A stretch of 14,859 nucleotides of DNA, taken from Collinsella sp. Lineage in GTDB: Bacteria; Actinomycetota; Coriobacteriia; Coriobacteriales; Coriobacteriaceae. The number at the start of each line of letters is the position of its first letter. Positions within the stretch are counted from its first letter, which is position 1. A program made the position numbers and the translations under genes. The stretch lies in NCBI GenBank assembly GCA_014871665.1, contig WGSL01000051.1, positions 1 to 14,859 of the forward strand. The letters run 5' to 3'. The notes beneath the pieces were generated by a model. The model searched no databases, had not been told where the DNA came from, and saw only the letters and a list, made by a program, of their open reading frames with translations. Below, in pieces: positions 6,248-13,302 of the stretch.

Positions 6248-6288
6248 AAACCACCACAAGGGGGGGCAGGTGGCTTTGTGGTGGTTTT
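6248..6288 (+). terminator. First terminator after the phosphoesterase
   Basis: AAACCACCACAA pairs perfectly with TTGTGGTGGTTT (12 bp), and a TTTT run is at 6284-6287. The loop holds a G7 run. It lies only a few bases after the stop codon. Confidence 0.85.
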
Positions 6289-6323
6289 GGCGCCGTTGCC
6301 ATTATGGCGGCGGCGCCTTTTTT
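6289..6323 (+). terminator. Second terminator, directly adjacent
   Basis: GGCGCCGTTGCC pairs with GGCGGCGGCGCC (12 bp including two G-U pairs) around ATTAT, followed by TTTTTT at 6318-6323. It follows the first terminator with no gap. Confidence 0.9.
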
Positions 6324-6381
6324 GTCCGTGCGGCGCGGTAGAGTGTAGTCGGTTGAAATTTGCGTCCATCGAGGAGCTGCT

Positions 6382-8139
6382 ATGAACGAGATTAAGTGCC
6401 CGCATTGCGGCGAAGTTTTTAAGGTCGATGCGTCCGGCTATGCGGATATCGTCAAACAAGTGCGCGATGCTGAGTTTTCGCGCGACCTGGATGAGCGTGT
6501 GAAGGCAGTCCAGCGCGAGGGCGAGCAGGCACTGGAGCTTGAGCGCTCGCGCTCGACGGCTGCTCTGCAGGAGGCGGAGTCTCAGCGCAACGCTCAGCTC
6601 GTTGAGCAGAAAAACGCCGCGGCTCAGGAACTGGCGCAGGAGGTTGCCAGGCGCGATGCCGAGCTTGCCGAGCTGCGCGCCAAGCTCGAGGGTGCTGCCG
6701 CGGAGCGTGAGAGCGCAAGCCAGCGAGCGGCGGTTGAGGCTCGCGCCGATGCTCAGAAGGAGAACGCCGAGCTCCAGCGTGAGATTGACAGCCTGCGTGC
6801 ACAGCTTGGACGCAAGGACGACGAAGCAAAGCTTGCCGAGTCGGCGGCGCGCAACGCTGCTCAAAACGATTTAGCTGCACGCGACGCTCAGATTGCCGAG
6901 CTGCAGGCCAGGCTTGCCGCGGCGGACAAGGCCCAGGAGATGGCGCTTGCCGCTGCCGCGGCAGAGTCGCAGCGTGAGCTCGATGCCGCTCGCAGCGAGG
7001 CCGAGCGCGCGCTTGCTGACTATCGCGCGAAGGTGCAAGAGAAGTTTTCCGCCGCAAAGGCTCAGTCCGAGCAAGAGGCCGAGGGCCTGCGTGCCCAGCT
7101 GCGCGAGCAGGAACTGATGGCAAAAATGAACCTGTCGGAGGCGGTCGCCGCGGCGGAACGAGAGCGCGATGAGGCACGTGCCAAGCTGACGAGCGAGCTG
7201 GCGGTGCGCGATTCTCGCGAGGAGCAAGCCAAGGCAGCACACGAGCTCGAGCTTGCGCAGGCCAAGCGCGCGAGCGATGACCTGATTCGCTACAAGGATG
7301 AAGAGATTGAGCGTCTTAAGGACATGAAGGTCCGCCTGTCTACCAAGATGGTGGGCGAGTCGCTCGAGCAGCACTGCGAGACCGAGTTTAACCGTCTGCG
7401 CATGACGGCGTTTCCCAACGCGTACTTCGAGAAAGATAACGATGCGTCCGAGGGTACCAAGGGCGACTTTATCTTCCGCGAGTGCGACGCAAGCGGTAAC
7501 GAGGTCATTTCGATTATGTTCGAGATGAAAAACGAGAACGACGAGACCGCGACCAAGCACAAAAACGAGGACTTCTTTAAGAAACTCGATCACGATCGTC
7601 GCCAGAAAGGCTGTGAGTACGCGGTGCTCTGCACACTGCTCGAGCCCGAAAGCGAGCTCTATAACGCAGGGATAGTCGACGTGAGTTACCGCTATGAGAA
7701 GATGTACGTGATCCGCCCGCAGTTCTTCATTCCCATGATCACGCTGCTGCGCAACGCCGCCATGGGTTCGCTGCGCTATAAGCAGGAGCTGGCGGAGTAC
7801 AAGCAGCAGAACATCGACGTCACGAACTTCGAGGCCAAGATGGAGAAGTTCAAGAACGACTTCGGCCGCAACTATGAGCTTGCGAGCCGTAAGTTCCAGA
7901 CGGCGATCGAGGAGATTGACAAGACGATTAGCCATCTGCAGAAAACCAAGGAGGCATTGCTGTCCTCCGAGAACAATTTACGTCTAGCCAACAAGAAGGC
8001 CGACGATCTTACCATTCGCAAGCTCACCTGGGGCAACAAGACCATGAAGGCGGCGTTTGACGAGGCGCGCGGGGCTGCGACAGGGGCAAACGATGAGCCC
8101 GCCGAGGCGGATTCGTATGAGGTCGAGGATGCCGAGTAG
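6382..8139 (+). CDS. DUF2130 coiled-coil protein with nuclease-like domain
   Basis: 585 residues. The N-terminus has one CPHCG knuckle (6-10) with no matching second Cys pair, so any zinc site would have to form between subunits. Residues about 20-310 are Ala/Glu/Arg/Lys-rich heptads, a long coiled coil. Residues about 320-520 match DUF2130, with D362 in KGDFIF and E381-x-K383 in FEMKNE, the D...ExK arrangement of PD-(D/E)XK nucleases. The KHKNEDFFKKLDHDRRQKGCEYAVL block typical of the family follows in several segments. A second short coiled coil comes next, and the tail is acidic. The plan recalls RmuC, a coiled coil plus nuclease-like domain acting on DNA; the role of DUF2130 itself is unproven. 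The start follows GAGGAG. It is a single gene, preceded by two terminators and convergent with the helicase. Confidence 0.88.
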   Translation: MNEIKCPHCGEVFKVDASGYADIVKQVRDAEFSRDLDERVKAVQREGEQALELERSRSTAALQEAESQRNAQLVEQKNAAAQELAQEVARRDAELAELRAKLEGAAAERESASQRAAVEARADAQKENAELQREIDSLRAQLGRKDDEAKLAESAARNAAQNDLAARDAQIAELQARLAAADKAQEMALAAAAAESQRELDAARSEAERALADYRAKVQEKFSAAKAQSEQEAEGLRAQLREQELMAKMNLSEAVAAAERERDEARAKLTSELAVRDSREEQAKAAHELELAQAKRASDDLIRYKDEEIERLKDMKVRLSTKMVGESLEQHCETEFNRLRMTAFPNAYFEKDNDASEGTKGDFIFRECDASGNEVISIMFEMKNENDETATKHKNEDFFKKLDHDRRQKGCEYAVLCTLLEPESELYNAGIVDVSYRYEKMYVIRPQFFIPMITLLRNAAMGSLRYKQELAEYKQQNIDVTNFEAKMEKFKNDFGRNYELASRKFQTAIEEIDKTISHLQKTKEALLSSENNLRLANKKADDLTIRKLTWGNKTMKAAFDEARGAATGANDEPAEADSYEVEDAE

Positions 8140-8158
8140 GGGATAGCGTATAGTGCAA

Positions 8159-8196
8159 AAGCGGGGCCGCTGGCGATACTGCCAACGGCCCCGCTT
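8159..8196. terminator. Shared hairpin between convergent genes
   Basis: AAGCGGGGCCG pairs with CGGCCCCGCTT (11 bp), and after one C-A mismatch an inner TGGC-GATACT-GCCA forms the tip. The T-run is better on the minus strand (TTTT from 8157-8160), so it fits best as the helicase terminator but can serve both genes. Confidence 0.8.
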
Positions 8197-8213
8197 CGTT
8201 CCAGTATGTACGG

Positions 8214-10895
8214 CTAGTCCTCGAGCAGGTCCTCGATAAAGCCGACGCGGTAGTTTTTGAAGATGACCTCGCCGCCGTCTTGCGTGGCATCCAGGTCGAC
8301 ATCGCCCATGATGCCAAAGTCGTGGTCGCCATCCTCGTCGGCAAAAATCTGGTGCACGTGCCACACGTGATCGGTCTTCTCGTCGCTCCCGTCGATGGTA
8401 AACATCGCGGCGCTGCGGGCATCTCCGTCGGTGAGGATTTCCTCGTGCTGCTCATGGTAGGCATCGAGCGCCTTTTGCCAGCGGACCTCGCTCATGCCCC
8501 AGTCCTCGTCGAGTTCGCCCAGGTCGCGAACGTGCTCGCGGGCGGCAAGGGTCACGCGGCGGAAGAGTGCGTTGCGCACCAGCAGCGTGCAGCCGCGACG
8601 GTCCGCAACGACCTCGTCGATGCCCTGCGGCGGCGCGGCGTCGAGGGCCGCCGGGTTGCCGGCGTTCTCCCACTCGTCCACCAGGCTCGAGTCGACCGAG
8701 CGTACCACAAAGCCGAGCCACGAAATGATGTCGCGCAAGCGCTCATCGCGCTTCTCAATGGGCACGGTGCGATCGAGGGAGCGGTAGGCCTCGGCTAGGT
8801 AGCGCAGCAGAATGCCCTCGGAGCGGGCGATGCCGAGCTTTTGGATATAGCCCTTAAAGTCGCTCGCGCTCTCCAACATGTCGCGCAGGACGCTCTTGGG
8901 CGAGAGCTGGTAGTCGTTGGCCCAAGGTACTTCCTGGCAGTACTTGTCGAAGGCGGCATCGAGCAAATCCTCGAGCGGCTTTTCGTAGGTGACATCCTGG
9001 ATGCGCTCCAAGCGTTCCTCATATTCGACGCCGTCGGCTTTCATCTCGGCCATAGCGCGATCGCGTGCGGCACGTTCCTGTGCACGCAGCACTTGCTTGG
9101 GATCTTCGAGCGTTGCCTCGACCATTGAGATTAGATCCATGGTATAGGTCTCGCTCTCGGGATCGAGCAGCTCCAATGCGGCAAGCAAAAACGGCGAGAG
9201 CGGCTGGTCGAGCGCGAAGTCCTCGGGCAGATCAACCGTCAGTGCATAGTCGATGTCTGGTGCGGCGTCAGTCGGGGCGTCGGGTGCGGGCGGCACCTCG
9301 GTGCGAACGACGACGCCGGAATCGATGAGCGTGGCGAAGATTTCGTCGGCGCGAACCTCGAGCTTGGCCTTTTCCTCGGGAGTCTGCAGACTCGTCTCGA
9401 TGAGGTCGTGCACGCGGGCTCGGGCATCGCCGCCCTGCTCGACCACGCTAATCACCATGGAGTGCGTGATGCGCAGGCGCGGCTTGAGCGTCTCGGGCTG
9501 CGTCTCGATCAGGCGCTCAAAGGTCTGCTTGTTCCAGGTGACAAAGCCCTCGGGGGCCTTCTTCTTTTTAATCTTGCGGAGTTTTTTGGGGTCGTCGCCC
9601 GCCTTGGCCATAAGCTTGGCATTCTCGATCTCGTGCTCGGGTGCCTCGGCGATCACCATGCCCTCGGTATCGAAGCCCGAGCGACCGGCGCGACCAGCGA
9701 TCTGATGAAACTCACGGGCGCGCAGGCGACGCATCTTGTAACCGTCGAACTTGGTGAGCGCGGTGAGCACCACGGTGTGGATGGGTACGTTGATGCCGAC
9801 GCCGAGCGTATCGGTACCGCAGATGACGGGCAGCAGGCCCTGCTGCGCCAAGCGCTCGACCAACAGGCGATAGCGCGGCAACATGCCAGCATGGTGCACG
9901 CCGACGCCGCAGCCGAGCAAGCGCTTGAGGATCTTGCCGAAGGCCGTCGAGAAGCTTGTCCCCTTTGCCGCTTCTTTGATGGCTTCGCGCTGCTCTTTGC
10001 TGGCGATGCCAAAATTGGCGAGCGACTGTGCCGTCGCAAGGGCGGCATCCTGGCTAAAGTGCACGATATAGAGCGGGGCCTCGCCGCGGCGCATGGCGAG
10101 CTCGACCGTGCCTTCGAGCGAGGTCGTCACATAGTCGTAGCTCAGCGGCACGGGGCGCGGGGCATCGACGACCAAGTCGCAGGTAGCGCCGGTGTGTTCC
10201 TCGAGTGAGGCGGCGATGGCAGTGACATCGCCGAGCGTGGCGCTCATGAGCATGAATTGCGTGTGAGGCAGGGTGAGCAGCGGTACCTGCCAGGCCCAGC
10301 CGCGATCGGGGTCGGCAAAGTAGTGGAACTCGTCCATGGCGACGCAGCCAACATCGGCATCTTCGCCCTCGCGCAGCGCGTCGTTGGCAAGGATCTCTGC
10401 CGTGCAGCAGATGACGGGTGCCTTGGTGTTGATATGCGTGTCGCCGGTGATCATACCGACGTTATCGCGGCCGAGCACCTGTACCAGATCGAAAAACTTT
10501 TCACTGACCAGAGCCTTGATGGGGGCCGTGTAATAACAGCGCTTGCCCTGCGCCATGCCCATAAAGAGCATGCCCAGCGCGACGAGCGATTTACCCGATC
10601 CGGTCGGAGTGCCCAGAATGACGTGATCGCCGGCTGCCAGGTCCATGAGGGCCTCTTCTTGGTGATCCCACAGCTCAATGCCGCGATCGCTCGTCCATTC
10701 AAAGAAGCGTTCGAAGGCCTGGTCGGGCGTGAGCCATGGTTCGGGCTCGCTGCCGTCCTCGGGCTCCCACCAGGTGGGGGAGAGCGCGCCGAGCGAGCCG
10801 AACTCGGCTTCGGTTCCCGTGCCGCCCGAGAATGAGCTGGCGGCCCCGGCGCCGGAGACGGTGCTGACGGCGGTATCTGTCGTGGTCTGTGCCAT
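8214..10895 (-). CDS. Ski2-like DEAD/DEAH-box helicase with DUF3516-type C-terminus
   Basis: 893 residues. Helicase core: motif I GTPTGSGKS (95-103), TAPIKALV motif Ia (123-130), motif II DEFH (188-191), motif III SAT (218-220), HHAGMLP (334-340), the GTDTLGVGIN block (360-369) and motif VI QIAGRAGR (398-405). The HHAGMLP, GTDTLGVGIN and QIAGRAGR motifs are typical of Ski2/Mtr4/RecQ-like superfamily 2 RNA helicases. A Lys-rich segment (KKLRKIKKKK) follows. The C-terminal about 400 residues match what I recall of DUF3516, found with this helicase core in actinobacteria. The likely role is ATP-driven RNA unwinding in decay or ribosome metabolism. The ATG at 10893-10895 is chosen because GAGAGAAAG precedes it. 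A longer frame reaching 11066 runs through the palindromic element and has no ribosome site; its extra residues (QKVYSLS) are translated repeat. The first 40 residues are low-complexity Ser/Gly/Thr/Ala. Confidence 0.9.
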   Translation of the reverse strand: MAQTTTDTAVSTVSGAGAASSFSGGTGTEAEFGSLGALSPTWWEPEDGSEPEPWLTPDQAFERFFEWTSDRGIELWDHQEEALMDLAAGDHVILGTPTGSGKSLVALGMLFMGMAQGKRCYYTAPIKALVSEKFFDLVQVLGRDNVGMITGDTHINTKAPVICCTAEILANDALREGEDADVGCVAMDEFHYFADPDRGWAWQVPLLTLPHTQFMLMSATLGDVTAIAASLEEHTGATCDLVVDAPRPVPLSYDYVTTSLEGTVELAMRRGEAPLYIVHFSQDAALATAQSLANFGIASKEQREAIKEAAKGTSFSTAFGKILKRLLGCGVGVHHAGMLPRYRLLVERLAQQGLLPVICGTDTLGVGINVPIHTVVLTALTKFDGYKMRRLRAREFHQIAGRAGRSGFDTEGMVIAEAPEHEIENAKLMAKAGDDPKKLRKIKKKKAPEGFVTWNKQTFERLIETQPETLKPRLRITHSMVISVVEQGGDARARVHDLIETSLQTPEEKAKLEVRADEIFATLIDSGVVVRTEVPPAPDAPTDAAPDIDYALTVDLPEDFALDQPLSPFLLAALELLDPESETYTMDLISMVEATLEDPKQVLRAQERAARDRAMAEMKADGVEYEERLERIQDVTYEKPLEDLLDAAFDKYCQEVPWANDYQLSPKSVLRDMLESASDFKGYIQKLGIARSEGILLRYLAEAYRSLDRTVPIEKRDERLRDIISWLGFVVRSVDSSLVDEWENAGNPAALDAAPPQGIDEVVADRRGCTLLVRNALFRRVTLAAREHVRDLGELDEDWGMSEVRWQKALDAYHEQHEEILTDGDARSAAMFTIDGSDEKTDHVWHVHQIFADEDGDHDFGIMGDVDLDATQDGGEVIFKNYRVGFIEDLLED

Positions 10896-10928
10896 GTGTT
10901 TGCTTTCTCTCGCGATTGTCCGCCAACT

Positions 10929-10955
10929 ATTATGGCGTAGCGTCGCATCGATGCG
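10929..10955 (-). promoter_or_regulatory. Possible helicase promoter with palindrome
   Basis: Minus strand: CATAAT (10929-10934) is a good -10 about 34 bases before the ATG. A perfect 12-bp palindrome, CGCATCGATGCG (10944-10955), lies where the spacer and -35 would be. There is no TTGACA-like -35, so the palindrome could be an activator or repressor site. Confidence 0.35.
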
Positions 10956-11016
10956 TTCGCAGGCAAGAAAATGCAGGAAATGGGCGTTCTGCCCAGCCGT
11001 TTGGTGCAGTTGCCAG

Positions 11017-11139
11017 CTAAGTGAGTAGACTTTTTGCAATATCGCGAGCACATGGCTTTTGCGCAAGGGCTCTACCTGCGGTTTTAGTATTGGTTATGCG
11101 GGTTGTGCTTGGCTATTGCAAAAAAGTCTACTCACTTAG
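11017..11139. repeat. 123-bp palindromic element, copy 2
   Basis: The left end CTAAGTGAGTAGACTTTTT and right end AAAAAGTCTACTCACTTAG are perfect 19-bp inverted repeats. Pairing continues inward: TTGCAATA at 11034-11041 faces TATTGCAA at 11115-11122, and CGAGCAC faces GTGCTTGG. The folded arms are about 35-40 bases with a central loop holding TACCTGCGG (11073-11081). It is the same length as the copy at 1000-1122 and about 70% identical by hand count. It fills the gap between the start of the helicase gene and the end of trmB. No target-site duplication is apparent. Confidence 0.88.
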
Positions 11140-11162
11140 ATTTGAGGGACGTTTGCTGGCGC

Positions 11163-12044
11163 CTATTTGCGCTTGTTTGCCGAAGCTGCGACCATCAGAG
11201 GCCCCTGGGACTCTTGCGGTAGACGCTTCTTGCCCTTGCGGGCACGGTTTCTAAAGTTCTCGACGGCCTCTTCCATGCCCAGAGGCACATAGGCGAGCTC
11301 ATCGAGGTTATCGGGCAGGTAGCAGGCTAGGCTTTGCTCCTGCGCGCGGCCCGCCGCGAGCTGTTCATCGCTGGGCTGCGCTCCAGGTGTGGCGCAAATG
11401 CCATAGACGGCGGCACCCATCTCGCGCGTGCGGCGCTCGTACTCGGTCTCGGGATGCTCGGGATGGTCGCGGCGGACGTCGTCGCTTACCCAAAGCGTAT
11501 CGTAGCCGGCCGCGGCAAACTGTCCCAGGGCGTAATCGCGCAACGGCTTGCTATCGGTGCGCAGTGTGACGGTAGCGCCGGCTGAAAAGAGCGGGCGGTA
11601 GAGCATCAGATGGTCGACATGGACGAGTCGTTTTTTAGCGTACTTGGCCTTGGGCTGCGGCGTGGGAAAGTTAATGGTGATGGCATCGAGCTCGCCTGCG
11701 GCAAACAGCTGTGGCAGCGATGCGGCGCCTCGGGGCAGGACGAGTGCGTTGGATAGCCCCTGTTCGCAGATTTTCTGCGCGGCATAGGCGATGCAGATGG
11801 GCTCCTGGTCCATGCCGATAAAGAGGGTGTCGGGCTCGCGGTGGGCGCGCTCGACCAGATAGGTTCCCTTGCCACAGCCAAGATCCAGGTGAAGGTGTTC
11901 GAAGGGCTTGCTGCCAGCTGGCGCGCAAGCCTCGCGCCAATCTCCGGCATAAGCCTCGGGGTTCGTCTCGATCGCATCGGCGTAGCGCTCCAGGCGCTCC
12001 TCGAGCACAAAGTTCTTAGGCGTGCGAACGTGGACGGCTCCCAT
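11163..12044 (-). CDS. trmB: tRNA (guanine-N7-)-methyltransferase, divergent TrmB
   Basis: 293 residues, longer than the usual 210-240. The SAM-binding motif is LDLGCGKG at 53-60, followed by the acidic GMDQEP loop. The TrmB signature is present but altered: NFPTPQPKAKYAKKRLV at 125-141, where the common form is close to N-F-P-D-P-W-P-K-K-R-H-x-K-R-R-L, so Asp is Thr and Trp is Gln. The C-terminal TEYERR (200-205) and the MGAAVYGI segment are kept. It methylates G46 of tRNA to m7G46, the positive charge of which stabilises the tRNA core. Residues about 218-293 form an extension ending in a basic RARKGKKRLPQ tail, perhaps for RNA binding. The start has AAGGAG four bases upstream. It lies 118 bases downstream of another methyltransferase gene on the same strand. 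The main uncertainty is whether the altered signature changes activity or substrate. Confidence 0.85.
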   Translation of the reverse strand: MGAVHVRTPKNFVLEERLERYADAIETNPEAYAGDWREACAPAGSKPFEHLHLDLGCGKGTYLVERAHREPDTLFIGMDQEPICIAYAAQKICEQGLSNALVLPRGAASLPQLFAAGELDAITINFPTPQPKAKYAKKRLVHVDHLMLYRPLFSAGATVTLRTDSKPLRDYALGQFAAAGYDTLWVSDDVRRDHPEHPETEYERRTREMGAAVYGICATPGAQPSDEQLAAGRAQEQSLACYLPDNLDELAYVPLGMEEAVENFRNRARKGKKRLPQESQGPLMVAASANKRK

Positions 12045-12061
12045 GAGGCTCCTTGGTCATA

Positions 12062-12093
12062 AGTATGGAACGCATAGCTGCGCGTTCCGTCAA
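12062..12093 (-). promoter_or_regulatory. Inverted repeat in a possible trmB promoter
   Basis: GGAACGC (12067-12073) and GCGTTCC (12082-12088) form a 7-bp inverted repeat just upstream of trmB. On the minus strand it sits between TTGACG (12088-12093) and CATACT (12062-12067), a 20-base spacer. This long spacer with a dyad is the layout of MerR-type promoters, but the leader would then be only about ten bases. It may simply be an RNA hairpin. Confidence 0.35.
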
Positions 12094-12100
12094 TGGGTTG

Positions 12101-12124
12101 AAAAAGGGTGGGCATAGTTTGCCC
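12101..12124 (-). terminator. Weak terminator after the methyltransferase
   Basis: Minus strand: GGGCA-AACTA-TGCCC (5-bp stem), then ACCC, then TTTTT. The short stem and the 4-base gap make it a weak terminator, so trmB may receive some read-through from the upstream gene. Confidence 0.4.
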
Positions 12125-12162
12125 GAAAGATGCGGTGCGGCTCGGCGGCGAATCGTCGGTGC

Positions 12163-13035
12163 CTACAGACGTTTGAGAATCACATAGCGGTTGAGCTCGC
12201 CGCTGCGACCGTCGGCATGGAAGCGCTCAAGCTCGCGCACGGGGACCTCGCCGCTCTTGTAGAACGTACGGACGCCGCGCACCAGGTCGGTGATCTGCTG
12301 ATCGTCAAAGTGATGGCAATAGCGGTAGGCGTGGCGGTCGTTTTGCCAGCCGATGAGGTGGTCGCCGGCTTCAAACTGCGCGGAATCGTAACCTTCAAAC
12401 GGCGGGGTGAGCTCGGCACGGGCCTCGGCGCGAACGGCCTTGCGCGCCATGCGCTCGTCGTTCATAAACTCCCAAAAGCTGATGGCGATGATGCCGCCCG
12501 GGCGCGTCTGGCGCACCAGGGCGTCGAGCACGCGTACGCGGTACTCGCACGACGGCACGTGGTGCATAAAACCAAAGCAGACCGAGATGTCGGCGAGCGG
12601 GGCGTCGAAAAGCACGTCGGGTGTCTCGGCGGGGTTGAGCTTCATAAGGGCATCGAGCACGTCGAGTTCCTGGAAGTGCAGGTTGGGAATGCGCAGGGCG
12701 TGACCGTGCGCATCGATAGCCAAATCCTGACACGAGTCGACACCATAGAACTCAAACGGGCAGCTGGCATCTACCGAGGGGTTTGCGCCGTCGACGCCCT
12801 TGGCGGCAAGTGCGCCGCCGGCGGCAAAGTTCTCGAATCGCATATTGCCGCAGGCGAGATCGAAGACGCGGACGGGATGCTCAATCGTGGCGACATCGAG
12901 CTGTTCGAGCGCGATGTCCATGGTGCGCACCCAGCCGGGCCACGGGGCCTGGCGCGTATCGGAGAAGGAGGCGGAGTGCTCGCGATAGAACGTGTTGTTG
13001 AGCTGGATGAGCGATGAGGCGAAATCGCGGTTCAC
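12163..13035 (-). CDS. Class I SAM methyltransferase, Trm9/ALKBH8-like
   Basis: 290 residues from the GTG at 13033-13035. The SAM motif I is DLACGN at 59-64. The segment before it (HSASFSDTRQAPWPGW, about 20-35) resembles the Trm9/ALKBH8 segment with SxTRxKPWP, which helps bind the tRNA wobble uridine. GGIIAISFWEF and, near the end, HAYRYCHHFDDQQITDLV also fit that group. Trm9 methylates the carboxyl of cm5U34 in tRNA; a bacterial homologue could modify tRNA or another substrate, so the reaction is a family-based guess. I prefer the GTG because GGAGGGA lies ten bases upstream and a promoter-like -10 overlaps the ATG at 13083; using that ATG would add 16 residues (MVVLLIPHRQRREFRA). It lies upstream of trmB, same strand, and is divergent from the XRE gene. 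Confidence 0.75.
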   Translation of the reverse strand: MNRDFASSLIQLNNTFYREHSASFSDTRQAPWPGWVRTMDIALEQLDVATIEHPVRVFDLACGNMRFENFAAGGALAAKGVDGANPSVDASCPFEFYGVDSCQDLAIDAHGHALRIPNLHFQELDVLDALMKLNPAETPDVLFDAPLADISVCFGFMHHVPSCEYRVRVLDALVRQTRPGGIIAISFWEFMNDERMARKAVRAEARAELTPPFEGYDSAQFEAGDHLIGWQNDRHAYRYCHHFDDQQITDLVRGVRTFYKSGEVPVRELERFHADGRSGELNRYVILKRL

Positions 13036-13081
13036 GGCGCGGAACTCCCTCCGTTGGCGGTGCGGAATTAACAGTACGACC

Positions 13082-13111
13082 ATACTACCGTTAACGCCGC
13101 AACGGGGACAA
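13082..13111 (-). promoter_or_regulatory. Possible promoter of the Trm9-like gene
   Basis: Minus strand: TTGTCC (13106-13111), an 18-base spacer and TAGTAT (13082-13087). The -10 overlaps the ATG at 13083, which supports the GTG start at 13035. Only motif matches back it. Confidence 0.4.
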
Positions 13112-13167
13112 CCAAGCTACGGGTCATTGCTTTGTTTGGACACATTTCCGCAGCTCATATGCACCCG

Positions 13168-13180
13168 CAACCGAAGGTTG
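13168..13180. promoter_or_regulatory. Inverted repeat in the divergent intergenic region
   Basis: CAACC-GAA-GGTTG is a perfect 5-bp dyad between the divergent methyltransferase and XRE genes, immediately followed by TTGTCA. It could be an operator for the XRE regulator (autoregulation). I see no convincing full promoter for the XRE gene here. Confidence 0.3.
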
Positions 13181-13302
13181 TCAAAAATCTCACTAGAATA
13201 GGTGGCATGCTTTTGGCGGTGGCGGATAGATTTTTAACTGTGCAAGGCGCCTTAAGAAGAAAAACGGTCCGGCGGCACGGCTGGCATCACATAGGAGGAA
13301 CC

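Noticed and set aside
6871..7935. A 354-codon minus-strand frame opposite the DUF2130 gene
   Set aside because: The Leu/Arg-rich composition mirrors the Ala/Glu coiled-coil codons of the real gene; there is no start signal.
9408..10208. Plus-strand frames opposite the helicase
   Set aside because: The helicase motifs on the minus strand are complete, and the plus-strand frames are composition shadows.
10896..11066. An N-terminal extension of the helicase by 57 residues
   Set aside because: It has no ribosome site and part of it is the translated repeat; the ATG at 10895 has a good ribosome site.
11021..11254. A plus-strand frame starting inside the second palindromic element
   Set aside because: Its start is repeat sequence (GTG AGT AGA) and its remainder is antisense to trmB; it is not conserved in the first copy, where the frame stops early.
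12130..13017. A 295-codon plus-strand frame opposite the Trm9-like methyltransferase
   Set aside because: There is no ribosome site and no family resemblance, while the minus strand has a clear SAM-binding motif.
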